In this document: piece after piece, positions 44,226 to 52,327 of the stretch | Position numbering within the stretch: the stretch's first letter is position 1 | Layout of the letters: every line of letters starts with the position of its first letter | NCBI GenBank assembly: GCA_944376065.1 | Contig: CALWBL010000002.1 | Span: 186,001-250,000, forward strand | DNA from: an uncultured Butyricicoccus sp. | GTDB lineage: Bacteria > Bacillota > Clostridia > Oscillospirales > Butyricicoccaceae | Direction of reading: 5' to 3' | DNA: 64,000 bases | Program-made: the position numbers and the translations under genes | The notes under the pieces: model-generated | The model's input: only the letters and a program-made list of their open reading frames with translations | Databases searched by the model: none | Told to the model about the DNA's origin: nothing

Positions 44226-45368
44226 ATGAGCTTTCAATTTGAAGAAACCATGGACAATGTAGTTAATATTAAAGTCATCGGTATAGGTGGCGGCGGTAAT
44301 AACGCTGTAAACCGCATGATTTCTGGCGGTATGCAGGGTGTCGAATTTATCGCTATCAACACAGATAAGCAAGCACTGAACTATTCTCAAGCAGGTACTA
44401 AAATACAAATCGGCGAAAAGCTAACCAAGGGACAGGGTGCAGGTTCTAACCCAATGGTGGGTCAGAAAGCTGCTGAAGAAAGTAAGGACGAAATTCAGGC
44501 AGCACTTGAAGGCGCTCACATGGTGTTTATCACCGCTGGTATGGGCGGAGGTACTGGCACCGGTGCAGCTCCGGTTGTTGCTGAAATTGCACACAGTATG
44601 GGTGCTTTAACAGTTGGCGTTGTAACTCGTCCATTTGCATTTGAAGGCAAAAAGCGCATTGACCAGGCTTTGCAAGGAATAGAGGCTATGCGTGAGAATG
44701 TAGACTCTCTGGTTATTATTCCTAATGAGCGTTTAAAGCTCGTCTCTGAGCAAAAAATTACATTTAAAAACGCATTCGATATTGCAGACGGCGTTCTGCG
44801 TCAGGCTGTTGCTAATATATCTGACCTTATTACTGTTCCAGGCTTTATTAACCTTGACTTTGCAGATATTAGCAGTATCATGAAAGATGCTGGTTTTGCT
44901 CATATTGGTACAGGCAAGGCAGCAGGCAAGGAAAAAGCTATTGAAGCTGCTAAAATGGCTATATCTAGCCCACTGCTTGAAACATCTATTGAAAACGCTA
45001 GGGGCATTATCCTATCTATTGTTGGCTCTGATGACATCGGTCTTGATGAAGTTGATGCAGCAGCTAGTATGGTTCAGCAGGCAGCTCACCCAGAGGCACA
45101 TATTATCTTCGGTGCATCTATCGACGAGGAGCTTGATGACGAAATGCGTGTAGTTGTTATCGCTACCGGTTTTGATAATGTTCCAAATTCCGCTGTGGGT
45201 GCAAGCCCTGTTACAACAAAACAGCAGCAGATTAGTGGCGGTTCAAGCAGCCCATATTCAGATGCTAAAGATAAAGTTGCATCTGAGCCAGAAAAAGAAG
45301 CTCCTGCTGAGTCTGTTGACCCATATGAGCAGATACTACGTATTTTTAATCATGGTAAAACTTTGTAA
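44226..45368 (+). CDS. ftsZ: Cell-division GTPase FtsZ
   Basis: Tubulin-like GTPase forming the Z ring. 380 residues: [11 protein letters not shown], tubulin signature [13 protein letters not shown]7 loop NLDFADI, then a Ser/Pro/Glu-rich linker (about 320-365). The extreme C-terminus reads [16 protein letters not shown] instead of the common D-IP-x-FLR type peptide that docks FtsA, SepF or ZapD. ftsA is absent from this cluster, so the anchor is probably SepF encoded elsewhere. Ends with a strong terminator. Confidence 0.97.
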   Translation: MSFQFEETMDNVVNIKVIGIGGGGNNAVNRMISGGMQGVEFIAINTDKQALNYSQAGTKIQIGEKLTKGQGAGSNPMVGQKAAEESKDEIQAALEGAHMVFITAGMGGGTGTGAAPVVAEIAHSMGALTVGVVTRPFAFEGKKRIDQALQGIEAMRENVDSLVIIPNERLKLVSEQKITFKNAFDIADGVLRQAVANISDLITVPGFINLDFADISSIMKDAGFAHIGTGKAAGKEKAIEAAKMAISSPLLETSIENARGIILSIVGSDDIGLDEVDAAASMVQQAAHPEAHIIFGASIDEELDDEMRVVVIATGFDNVPNSAVGASPVTTKQQQISGGSSSPYSDAKDKVASEPEKEAPAESVDPYEQILRIFNHGKTL

Positions 45369-45384
45369 CACCATAAATAAAACG

Positions 45385-45411
45385 GCCCTTTGAAATATAA
45401 GGGCTATTTTT
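45385..45411 (+). terminator. Terminator of ftsZ
   Basis: GCCCTT / AAGGGC stem with an eight-base loop, then TATTTTT. Its T-run overlaps the -35 of the next promoter. Confidence 0.85.
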
Positions 45412-45437
45412 ACGGTGAAAAATAGCAATTATATATA
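45409..45437 (+). promoter_or_regulatory. Promoter of the corA leader transcript
   Basis: TTTACG (45409-45414), 17 bp, TATATA (45432-45437). Transcription would start near 45444, giving a leader of about 120 bases before corA. Confidence 0.5.
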
Positions 45438-45467
45438 AATAAAGATTAACACCAAAAGGGGGTATAA

Positions 45468-45560
45468 CGCCGTGGGTGCGGATCCTTGTAGTCGAAAACG
45501 AAAGAAATTTGCAAAAACGGCGGAAATACTCTAAGACAATCTCCGCCGTAGAAAGGCGGA
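45468..45560 (+). promoter_or_regulatory. corA leader with mutually exclusive hairpins (candidate translational attenuator)
   Basis: Four complementary segments are visible. Z, CGCCGT (45468-45473); A, ACGGCGGA (45517-45524); B, TCCGCCGT (45542-45549); C, GGCGGA (45555-45560). A pairs perfectly with B (8 bp), Z pairs with A (6 bp), and B pairs with C (6 bp, 7-base loop). C overlaps the corA ribosome site (AAGGCGG, five bases before the ATG), so B:C would close it and A:B would free it. A 20-codon reading frame runs through Z-to-A and ends in the A:B loop. This is the layout of ermC-type translational attenuation. I recognise no known riboswitch class. Confidence 0.7.
45472..45534 (+). CDS. 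Candidate leader peptide upstream of corA (20 codons)
   Basis: GTG start nine bases after AAGGGGG (45456-45462). The peptide is MGADPCSRKRKKFAKTAEIL, ending in TAA inside the loop of the A:B hairpin. An early acidic-Pro pair (D-P) is followed by a basic run (RKRKK). This loosely resembles the Salmonella MgtL peptide, which reports low Mg by destabilising ribosomes on acidic/Pro codons. A ribosome at its stop codon would cover segment A and the start of B, and so influence which corA hairpin forms. The strong ribosome site and position argue for translation; no homolog check was possible. Confidence 0.6.
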   Translation: MGADPCSRKRKKFAKTAEIL

Positions 45561-45564
45561 AAAT

Positions 45565-46509
45565 ATGATTGAATGTTACAAAACAATAAATGGCAGAGTG
45601 ATGCCAATTCCAACTATGGAGTCCGGCTGCTGGATAAATATTGTTCACCCTACATCTGAGGAGCTTGAAAGAGTTGTAAAATGGACAGGCGTTGAACATG
45701 ATTTTATTTATGCACCACTTGACCCAGAAGAAAGTTCTCGTGTGGAAATCGAAGAAGACCAAGTTATGATGATTGTCGATATTCCAACCGTTGAAAAGGA
45801 AAAAGAAAGCGAAGAAGGGTCTCAGATTTTTGGAACGCTTCCAATGGGTATTATAATTCTCTCAGAGGTAGTCGTTACTGTTTGCTTGCAGGATACAGTG
45901 GTTTTAAGGTCCATTGCCGAGGGTGCGGTTAAGGATATACATACCGCCCTTAAAACAAGATTTGTATTCCAGATTCTTCTGCGTGTGGCAGGCAGATTCC
46001 TTAAAAATCTAAGACTTATTGAGCGTGACTTCACTAAAATTGAGCGCAGACTCTATGATTCACTTAAAAACGAGGAGCTTATTCAGCTTCTTGGATTGTC
46101 TAAATCATTGGTTTACTTCTCTGCATCACTTAAAGGCAATGAGGTTACAATGGAGAAAGTACTTCGTGGCAGGGTGCTTAAATTATATGAAGATGATAGA
46201 GATATTCTTGAAGATGCACTGATTGAGATTCGTCAGGCTATAGAGATGTCAAATATCTATTCAAGCATTTTGGCAGGCACTATGGACGCTTATGCATCTG
46301 TGGTATCAAATAATCTAAATATCATAATGAAAGTGCTTACAGTTATAACTATTATTATGACTATACCAAATATTATCTTTGGTTTCTATGGTATGAATAT
46401 TGAAGGCAGTGGTTTGCCGTTTGCGATGTTCTGGTGGTTGCCTGTGCTTATAGCTGCACTAGGCATGACAGGTGCTTGGCTATATTTAAAAAAGAACAAT
46501 CTAAATTAA
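45565..46509 (+). CDS. corA: CorA-family divalent metal channel
   Basis: Pentameric channel for Mg2+ (some members carry Co2+ or Ni2+). 314 residues: a large cytoplasmic N-terminal funnel (1-250) with a long helix, then two membrane helices at the C-terminus. The selectivity motif G-M-N (276-278, in GFYGMNIEG) lies between them, followed by a basic tail. It is separated from ftsZ by a terminator and has its own promoter and an unusual leader with a small peptide and competing hairpins. This suggests translation-level control, plausibly by Mg2+. It is convergent with the DHHW gene and shares its terminator. Confidence 0.95.
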   Translation: MIECYKTINGRVMPIPTMESGCWINIVHPTSEELERVVKWTGVEHDFIYAPLDPEESSRVEIEEDQVMMIVDIPTVEKEKESEEGSQIFGTLPMGIIILSEVVVTVCLQDTVVLRSIAEGAVKDIHTALKTRFVFQILLRVAGRFLKNLRLIERDFTKIERRLYDSLKNEELIQLLGLSKSLVYFSASLKGNEVTMEKVLRGRVLKLYEDDRDILEDALIEIRQAIEMSNIYSSILAGTMDAYASVVSNNLNIIMKVLTVITIIMTIPNIIFGFYGMNIEGSGLPFAMFWWLPVLIAALGMTGAWLYLKKNNLN

Positions 46510-46510
46510 A

Positions 46511-46534
46511 AAAACGAGCCAGTCGGCTCGTTTT
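46511..46534. terminator. Bidirectional terminator between corA and the DHHW gene
   Basis: AAAACGAGCC / GGCTCGTTTT with an AGTC loop, A-rich on one side and T6 on the other. It ends both corA and the minus-strand acylation genes. Confidence 0.92.
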
Positions 46535-47647
46535 TTATTTGCATACAATACTTAAATTTGTATCCGATACAAAGTTTTTAAGTGAAAACAGCATAACTAC
46601 TTGGTCAATTTGTTGACTGTTTACATATGAACTTATTGGCTGCTTAAAATATCTTGCATCAAATAGATGGATTTCCGAAAAATATGGAATTAAGAATGGA
46701 ACTAAGCTATCAGCATAAGAATCACGCACAAGCATCAGTTTTTCGCCTGTATTTCCGGTACGCAGTATTGCAAGCGGTTGATTTCCACCAAGAAACATTG
46801 AATATTTATCTTTTTTATCTAAATAGGATAGGTCGTATAGAGTGCCTTGTTCTGGTGAGCCATTTCTCCAAGATTCAACTTCAGTATTACCTTGCTCTAC
46901 ATAGATATCAATGCTGTCAGGCTTAACAGAACGTACACCAGATGAGGAATATAAAGTTCCGTTAAACTCGTGTGTAACCGTTTTAGAATTAAAAGACTCA
47001 AGCGGCTCTATTTCATATCCCATAGATTGTAAAAGTGATTTAGCTCCATAATATGCACCAAGACTTGTCCAATGATGGTCAGTACGATAATAAATATATT
47101 CATTTTCGTGTTCATACATTATTGTGCTCATATCAACCATATCTACATCATTTAAGTTTTGTGATATCATCGAAAGTAATTTTTCTTGATTTGCAGTAGG
47201 TGCACCAATAGGCAGAGTTTCTTTATATATATCTGTTGCAGTTGGTACAATGGCAAGCGATAGAGGAATATTAAGTGCATTAGCGGCATCATTTACAACT
47301 TTTATATTAGTCATAAACTGCTCTGTTGGCTCGTCCATACGCTCTAAAAGCCTGCCATCAGCCAAATAACAACCATTAAACTCTTTTTTGCCAAGTAATA
47401 AGTCTGTACTGCTTTTTAATGTAACACATTCATCACGGAGTATAAACTGGTCGGATAAATATGCCTCCGTCTCATCATCAAGGTTACCACTAAGAAAATT
47501 TTCAAGAGTAAATTTCGGCTTCTGTGCAAGTGTGCGGTTTTCTAGTTCAGAAAACTCCTTATCTGGAATAAGAAGTGTGCTTGCAAGTCCAAAAATCATA
47601 ATAGAGCTAAATAATATAGTGTTTATTTTGTCATTTAATTTGCTCAT
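46535..47647 (-). CDS. DHHW-family (AlgX/AlgJ-like SGNH) exported protein
   Basis: Partner of MBOAT acyltransferases in acylation of extracellular polymers. 370 residues with an N-terminal membrane anchor (about 8-27), the family motif TDHHWTSLGA (Asp190-His191-His192-Trp193) and the later RDSYADSL, which carries the nucleophile-type Ser of SGNH enzymes. It lies 24 bases downstream of the MBOAT gene, so the two are co-transcribed. AGGAGG is 13 bases before the ATG, longer than optimal. The polymer acylated is unknown; the glycan made by the genes at the left of the window is one candidate. Confidence 0.9.
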   Translation of the reverse strand: MSKLNDKINTILFSSIMIFGLASTLLIPDKEFSELENRTLAQKPKFTLENFLSGNLDDETEAYLSDQFILRDECVTLKSSTDLLLGKKEFNGCYLADGRLLERMDEPTEQFMTNIKVVNDAANALNIPLSLAIVPTATDIYKETLPIGAPTANQEKLLSMISQNLNDVDMVDMSTIMYEHENEYIYYRTDHHWTSLGAYYGAKSLLQSMGYEIEPLESFNSKTVTHEFNGTLYSSSGVRSVKPDSIDIYVEQGNTEVESWRNGSPEQGTLYDLSYLDKKDKYSMFLGGNQPLAILRTGNTGEKLMLVRDSYADSLVPFLIPYFSEIHLFDARYFKQPISSYVNSQQIDQVVMLFSLKNFVSDTNLSIVCK

Positions 47648-47671
47648 TTTTTTAAATTCACCTCCTAAAAA

Positions 47672-49036
47672 CTAGAATCTAAAGTATAAAAATGGGTTAT
47701 AGCTGTCAGACACTAAGAAGGAAACAGACATTGCTATTCCCAACACCATTAGAACAGTGCCTAAGCTATCTTTGAGATTTCCTGGAAGTTTATTAAATAG
47801 CTTTTTGGGCAATGGAGTGGATGCAAAAGCTAAAACAATAAACGTAGGCAGATAGCTTATTAAATAATATAATGTAGTATCATTCCAAAGTGAAGCATTA
47901 CCAAACATCTTTGAAAGATATAAAGTAAAATACTGAGGAGTCGCAAAAATTGCCATAGAAATGATAACAAGAATAAGTGTGTAAATATGCTGAACAAAAT
48001 ATGGCAGCTTAGATAAGAATTTCATAAATACTTGTTTTTCTAAAATTAGCAAAATGCCGAAATATACACCCCATACAAGAAAATTCCATTCAGCACCATG
48101 CCAAAATCCCGTTAATGCCCAAACAATCATTATATTAAAATATTTCCTAAAGCCATTTACACGATTGCCTCCAAGTGGGATATAAACATACTCACGAAAC
48201 CAGCTTCCAAGGGTCATATGCCATCTGCGCCAGAAATCGGTTATAGATTTTGCCATATATGGATAGTTAAAGTTTTGCGGAAAGGTAAAGCCTAACATTC
48301 GTCCAAGACCACATGCCATATCAGAATAGCCTGCAAAATCAAAGTATATTTGGAATGAAAAGGCTATTGCACCAAGCCAAGCACCTACAACAGATAAATC
48401 AGAGCTATTTTGTAAAACCTCCCAAAGCTTACCTATACTATTTGCTAAAAGCACTTTTTTGCATAAGCCAACTGTAAATAGTTTTGCGCCATCACTAAAA
48501 TCTTTAATTCGAGGTTTTACGCCCTCTGTAAGTTGGTCAGCAATATCTTTATAACGCACAATAGGACCAGCAATAAGCTGAGGAAAAAGCGTTACAAATA
48601 CGCCAAACTTAATAAGGTTTTTTTGCCTTTCAGCCTCACCTCTATAAACATCGATTGAATATGACATTGTTTGGAAAGTATAAAATGAAATTCCAAGAGG
48701 AAGCGGCACACCTAAAACGGGCAGACCAAACTGAGATGCTATAAAATCCCAATATTTAAAGAAAAACAGCAGTGATAGATTAAAAAATACCGATGATGCA
48801 ACGAGTTTTCGTGCAAGTTTATCGTTTGAACGATATTTTTCAATTAGAGCACCATGAATATAGTCAATCATTGTAGATGCAAACATTATCATTATATATC
48901 TAGGCTCACCCCAACCATAAAATATAAGATTAGCTATTAAAAGCATTGGGTTTCTAAGCCATAGAGGACATATATAGTATAATGCAAGCGTTATTGGAAG
49001 ATAGGCAAATAAAAATGTCATACTGCTAAAAACCAT
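47672..49036 (-). CDS. MBOAT-family O-acyltransferase (AlgI/PatA-like)
   Basis: Membrane enzyme of 454 residues that passes acyl (usually acetyl) groups across the membrane. Some eleven hydrophobic helices; conserved FYTFQTMSYSIDVYRG, PQLIAGPI, DFWRRWHMTLGSWFREYVYIPLGG, and the catalytic His313 in FWHGAEWN. Ribosome site AAGGGGG. The upstream lipoprotein gene ends in a terminator only about 20 bases before this ribosome site, so expression must come from read-through or a promoter inside the lipoprotein gene. Confidence 0.95.
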   Translation of the reverse strand: MVFSSMTFLFAYLPITLALYYICPLWLRNPMLLIANLIFYGWGEPRYIMIMFASTMIDYIHGALIEKYRSNDKLARKLVASSVFFNLSLLFFFKYWDFIASQFGLPVLGVPLPLGISFYTFQTMSYSIDVYRGEAERQKNLIKFGVFVTLFPQLIAGPIVRYKDIADQLTEGVKPRIKDFSDGAKLFTVGLCKKVLLANSIGKLWEVLQNSSDLSVVGAWLGAIAFSFQIYFDFAGYSDMACGLGRMLGFTFPQNFNYPYMAKSITDFWRRWHMTLGSWFREYVYIPLGGNRVNGFRKYFNIMIVWALTGFWHGAEWNFLVWGVYFGILLILEKQVFMKFLSKLPYFVQHIYTLILVIISMAIFATPQYFTLYLSKMFGNASLWNDTTLYYLISYLPTFIVLAFASTPLPKKLFNKLPGNLKDSLGTVLMVLGIAMSVSFLVSDSYNPFLYFRF

Positions 49037-49058
49037 TTGATAAAGCCCCCTTTTATAT

Positions 49059-49091
49059 AAAAAAACAGAGCGGACAGCAAGCCCGCCCTGT
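49059..49091 (-). terminator. Terminator after the DUF4358 lipoprotein gene
   Basis: On the minus strand ACAGGGCGG / CCGCTCTGT (one G-T pair) with a nine-base loop, then T7. It stands between the lipoprotein gene and the MBOAT gene and may set their relative expression. Confidence 0.82.
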
Positions 49092-49104
49092 GAGCAGTTT
49101 TATA

Positions 49105-49896
49105 TTATTTTGTCATAGAGTTGAAAGCATCAACAGCACCAGATGCATTTTCACCGATTACAAAAAGTACATAGTTGCCATTAGTAACCAACTTATAATT
49201 CTTAACAAGTTCATACTGCTCAGGCAAATACTGCTTCCATTGTGCATCAAGGTCTGATTGACGTTTAATCATACCGTTTTTAACGGCATCAACTTGACCA
49301 TCAGCAGCTTTCACAACTAGGTATTCAGTGGCTTTTACACTCATCATTGGCATTTTACCAACAAATTCAACCATACTAGATGAGCCGATTCCATAATTCA
49401 TTGCCACATCATCAGCAGAAAATGTCATAAAGTTACTATCTACTCCCAAAGCCTTATCAATACTAGCGGCAATATCACTCACAGCAGGGGATTTAGCTGG
49501 GGTTTCAGGTTTTGGAGCAGGTTCAACCTGTGGAGTAGGCTGAGGTTGTGCAGGAGTTTGAGGTTTACTTGATGTTTGGGTGTTAGATGATGTTTGGGTA
49601 TTAGATGGTGTTTGTGGGGTTACAGGATTCTGTTCTGGTGTCTGTTCTGGAGCTTGTTCAGGCTGTGAAGTAGTGCCAGACGCTGCGTTATCACTTCCAG
49701 CAGGTGTAGAGCTTACAGCGTTATCATTTTTTTCATCTTCAGATGTATCGCTAATATTTTCACTAGATAGTGAATCGCTAGAAGATGAGCTTATATTTGA
49801 TTTATTGCTGTCGGTTTCTTTTTTCTCACTGCCACAGGCAGTTAGGCTTACACAAAGTATAGAAATAGCCAATAAAAATGCAATTTTCTTTTTCAT
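49105..49896 (-). CDS. DUF4358-domain lipoprotein
   Basis: 263-residue lipoprotein. Signal peptide with lipobox LTAC (Cys21), a long disordered linker (about 25-135) first Ser/Asp-rich then Pro/Gln/Thr-rich (repeats of NTQTSS and TPEQ), and a C-terminal DUF4358 domain (about 140-263; VSDIAASIDKAL...YVLFVIGENASG). DUF4358 lipoproteins often neighbour MBOAT/DHHW genes, as here, which suggests a role in the same envelope modification; the biochemical function is unknown. AGGAG precedes the ATG. Confidence 0.85.
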   Translation of the reverse strand: MKKKIAFLLAISILCVSLTACGSEKKETDSNKSNISSSSSDSLSSENISDTSEDEKNDNAVSSTPAGSDNAASGTTSQPEQAPEQTPEQNPVTPQTPSNTQTSSNTQTSSKPQTPAQPQPTPQVEPAPKPETPAKSPAVSDIAASIDKALGVDSNFMTFSADDVAMNYGIGSSSMVEFVGKMPMMSVKATEYLVVKAADGQVDAVKNGMIKRQSDLDAQWKQYLPEQYELVKNYKLVTNGNYVLFVIGENASGAVDAFNSMTK

Positions 49897-49990
49897 AGTA
49901 CATTCTCCTCGCTTTATAATAAAAGATATGGTTTTTCCTTGTTCTGATAGTATAGACGAGGGTTGTATAAGAAAGTTCCACGATTTTTGT

Positions 49991-50021
49991 AAAAAAAATT
50001 TCCCACATTTAATGTGGGAAA
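49991..50021 (-). terminator. Terminator after the GerMN lipoprotein gene
   Basis: Minus strand TTTCCCACA / TGTGGGAAA with a five-base loop, then T8, immediately after the stop codon. Confidence 0.92.
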
Positions 50022-50025
50022 GAAT

Positions 50026-50568
50026 TTATTCCATTGAAGTCTGAACTGTAATATCTACTGGAGCGGTAAAAGGCTTATCATAAATATTATGACCTGTTTC
50101 AAGTGGTGCGCCATCAACGGTTAAAGTAAGTGATGCTGGCTTAAAATAGTCCCAAATAGTGTTTACAAGACTGCCAAGCATCATTGTTTCTCCAGATGTA
50201 CCCATATTTAAAATACCGTCAGCAAAGGCTTTGTTAAGGTCAAGCATAACAGCAGGTGCATCGTCTTTTGACACAGACCATTTTTCAACCTCAGTTTCTG
50301 CTGGCAAAGCATTTTCTGTTACAAGTGCTTGCACCAGTTCGACCATTGGTTCGTTATTTTTCTCAATTTGAACCTCTTTTTTTATTAGGTGCTCTGCATT
50401 TTCGTCTGGAAGATAAATACTCACTTTTTCATATTCATTTGCAGGGGTACCCGTTTCAATACTAACGGTTGATTTGTCATTGGGTTCACCATTTTGTGCC
50501 ACACAGCCGCAAAGAGATGTGACAGCAAAAGAGCAGATAAACATTAAAGCTATTGTTTTTTTCTTCAT
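50026..50568 (-). CDS. GerMN-domain lipoprotein
   Basis: 180 residues: lipoprotein signal with Cys22 (TSLCGC), then one GerMN domain (about 45-175) with LDLNKAFADG, SGETMMLGSLVNTIWDYF and LTVDGAPLETGH. GerMN domains occur in sporulation/germination protein GerM and in LpqB-type envelope lipoproteins; a single copy on a lipoprotein is common in Clostridia. It suggests, but does not prove, that the organism sporulates. Ribosome site GAGGTGA. Monocistronic, ended by a strong terminator. Confidence 0.85.
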   Translation of the reverse strand: MKKKTIALMFICSFAVTSLCGCVAQNGEPNDKSTVSIETGTPANEYEKVSIYLPDENAEHLIKKEVQIEKNNEPMVELVQALVTENALPAETEVEKWSVSKDDAPAVMLDLNKAFADGILNMGTSGETMMLGSLVNTIWDYFKPASLTLTVDGAPLETGHNIYDKPFTAPVDITVQTSME

Positions 50569-50677
50569 ACCTAAATCACCTCATTTTCTAAAGACTTTAT
50601 ATTATCCAATAATATTGTATCATGAGAAAATTAAAATTACACCTAGATATATGTCATTGTAACCTATATGAAACCAA

Positions 50678-51412
50678 TTACTTTAAATTGTAACGTTTAA
50701 ACATATGCCAAATAGGTACACTGTGTACGAAAAAAGCTCTAAGTATCCAATATACGCTTGCAAAAAAGGTAAAAAGCCAAGAAGGGCAAAAACTTACTGT
50801 TGTATAAAAAAGTCCAATATTTTGGCTTTTTGATATGCTGTTTGCAATTTTTTGTGCGGATAAAAACATATTAAGACTAAAAATAAACCAAAAGAAAATA
50901 AACCCAAAAGCATTCCAAAGTAATGATATTCCAACAGTATGAGATATAAATGTACTCACAATTACACCTAATATAGTTAAAATAATAGCAACAGATATAT
51001 TCCATCTTAATACACGATGCATTTCACCTGCGCCTAACCCAAGTCCACCAGAAAAATTTGTATTGCTGTGCTTACACCATATTTTAATCATATTCAATGC
51101 AAGCTCACATTGTTCACCCTCATAAAAACCGCAGTTTACGAGTGCATATACATTAAGCTCTTTTGAAACAAGTCTTTCAAGCCTTTGCAAAAGCTCTAAA
51201 ACATGTGAGGGCAGTCCATCAACATATAAAGGGGTCGCAAAGACAAGATTTTGTGCTTTTTTAAGTTCAGAAAGTATTTTTTTATCGTCTGCACGACCAC
51301 GATAATTTACTACAGAACATTCGCCTTTGGTGAAAAATTTTGTTGTTCTAAGTAGATAGTCAGACATGCTGTTTTTCTTTTTGGGGGTTAAATTTATAAA
51401 AACTGTTTTCAA
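50678..51412 (-). CDS. Flavodoxin-like protein with C-terminal membrane helices
   Basis: 244 residues from a TTG start at 51412. I prefer it to an ATG 21 bases earlier, because GGAGGA lies six bases before TTG and inside the longer version. Residues 1-135 look like an NAD(P)H:flavin oxidoreductase/flavodoxin fold, with a phosphate-loop-like TPKKKNSMSDY and a flavin-site-like ATPLYVDGLPSHVLELL. Residues about 140-235 contain three or four membrane helices. The start overlaps the stop of the next gene upstream by four bases (TTGA), so the two products are made together and probably interact. Function unknown; a membrane-bound electron-transfer role is plausible. Confidence 0.78.
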   Translation of the reverse strand: MKTVFINLTPKKKNSMSDYLLRTTKFFTKGECSVVNYRGRADDKKILSELKKAQNLVFATPLYVDGLPSHVLELLQRLERLVSKELNVYALVNCGFYEGEQCELALNMIKIWCKHSNTNFSGGLGLGAGEMHRVLRWNISVAIILTILGVIVSTFISHTVGISLLWNAFGFIFFWFIFSLNMFLSAQKIANSISKSQNIGLFYTTVSFCPSWLFTFFASVYWILRAFFVHSVPIWHMFKRYNLK

Positions 51413-51894
51413 ATTATATCCTCCAATGTGCATATATTTTTATCAACAAAGTTTACTGTGCATTCTTTACAGTTCATATTTATAGCCATAGCTGTGGCTG
51501 AACGTTTAGCAAGCTCTTTTTCTTCCTCGGAAAGTTCTGAGCAGTCGTAAAAAGTTATATAGAAAGCAGGTTTAGTTTGATATCTTACTGCATGGTGCAT
51601 TCTGCCATGACGATTTGCAAAAAACGGAAGCACACCAGAAATACTACGGTCTAGCACTCTTTTAACAGGTGCAGAAAATCCCCCATAAGTTATTTTGCTT
51701 ATAATTCTGACAGTTTCTCTATTTGCAAGCATTTCTCCTACACCTTGCTTACCATCATGCATTATACATTCACCAGGCGTTTTAAGCCAACAACCAAAAC
51801 AGCCTGTGCATTGTGCCACACCTTTAGGTGCATAAACGATATCTACATTTTGTGGTTTACCTAGAGTTATATCTGTTATCCAGTATTCGTTCAT
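51409..51894 (-). CDS. Flavodoxin-family oxidoreductase fragment with Cys cluster
   Basis: 161 residues resembling the body of iron-sulfur flavoproteins/NAD(P)H-dependent FMN reductases: CTGCFGCW (Cys29, Cys32, Cys35) with Cys43, and KITYGGFSAPVKRVLDRS. The family's first strand and the FMN phosphate loop (usually NGSPR) are missing, although AAGGAG at good spacing makes this ATG convincing. The protein therefore starts at what is normally strand two. The downstream coupled gene carries a loop of that type, so the pair may form one composite flavoprotein. No upstream promoter is clear. Confidence 0.75.
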   Translation of the reverse strand: MNEYWITDITLGKPQNVDIVYAPKGVAQCTGCFGCWLKTPGECIMHDGKQGVGEMLANRETVRIISKITYGGFSAPVKRVLDRSISGVLPFFANRHGRMHHAVRYQTKPAFYITFYDCSELSEEEKELAKRSATAMAINMNCKECTVNFVDKNICTLEDII

Positions 51895-52129
51895 TAAATC
51901 ACTCCTTATAAATCAATTATATCATAGTTTTTTATAGTTTTTTACTGTAAAATATTTTAATAAATAAAATTTATTTTTACCTTATTGATTACTCACTAAA
52001 AAACATAATATTTGCATATTTTTTTTCTTAAAATATATGTTTTACTATATGGTTTTACAAAAAGTTCACAATAATATTGACAATATAAGGTGTGTATGTT
52101 ATGTTACTTTACAAGAATAAAATTCATAC
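51895..52129. other. AT-rich intergenic segment with riboswitch promoter
   Basis: Between the divergent flavodoxin pair and the glycine riboswitch. TTGACA (52077-52082), 17 bp, TATGTT (52100-52105) drives the riboswitch transcript. A TATAAT on the minus strand near 51917-51922 could serve the flavodoxin pair but lacks a -35. Nothing else seen. Confidence 0.55.
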
Positions 52130-52313
52130 CGACAAAGGAAGTTCGTAGGAAAAGAGCATGATAAAAATTTGTGCTTGCCGAAGGAGTAACACTCTCAGGT
52201 GTCATATTTTTTGACGAGGACTATGAACAGATGTGGCTCTGGAGAATCTCTAAAATGAGTGCCGAAGGTGCAAGGCATATTTATGCTAATCTCTCAGGCA
52301 AAAGGACAGAGTT
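52130..52313 (+). ncRNA. Tandem glycine riboswitch
   Basis: Two aptamers in series. The first has GCCGAAGGAGTAA and CTCTCAGGTGTC and ends near GACGAGGAC. The second has GGAGAATCTCT, GCCGAAGGTGCAAGGC, CTCTCAGGCAAAAGGACAGAG. These are the conserved core segments of the gcvT-type glycine riboswitch. A short linker around 52225-52245 joins them. It precedes a terminator and an amino-acid symporter gene, so glycine level is expected to set read-through into the symporter. Confidence 0.93.
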
Positions 52314-52327
52314 TGGAAAATAGGTAT

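Noticed and set aside
45444..45564. Known Mg riboswitch (M-box), yybP-ykoY or NiCo element upstream of corA
   Set aside because: None of their conserved core sequences is present; the element is explained instead by a leader frame and competing stems.
45346..45762. Minus-strand frame across the ftsZ terminator and corA leader
   Set aside because: Covers a terminator, promoter and the start of corA; composition typical of antisense reading.
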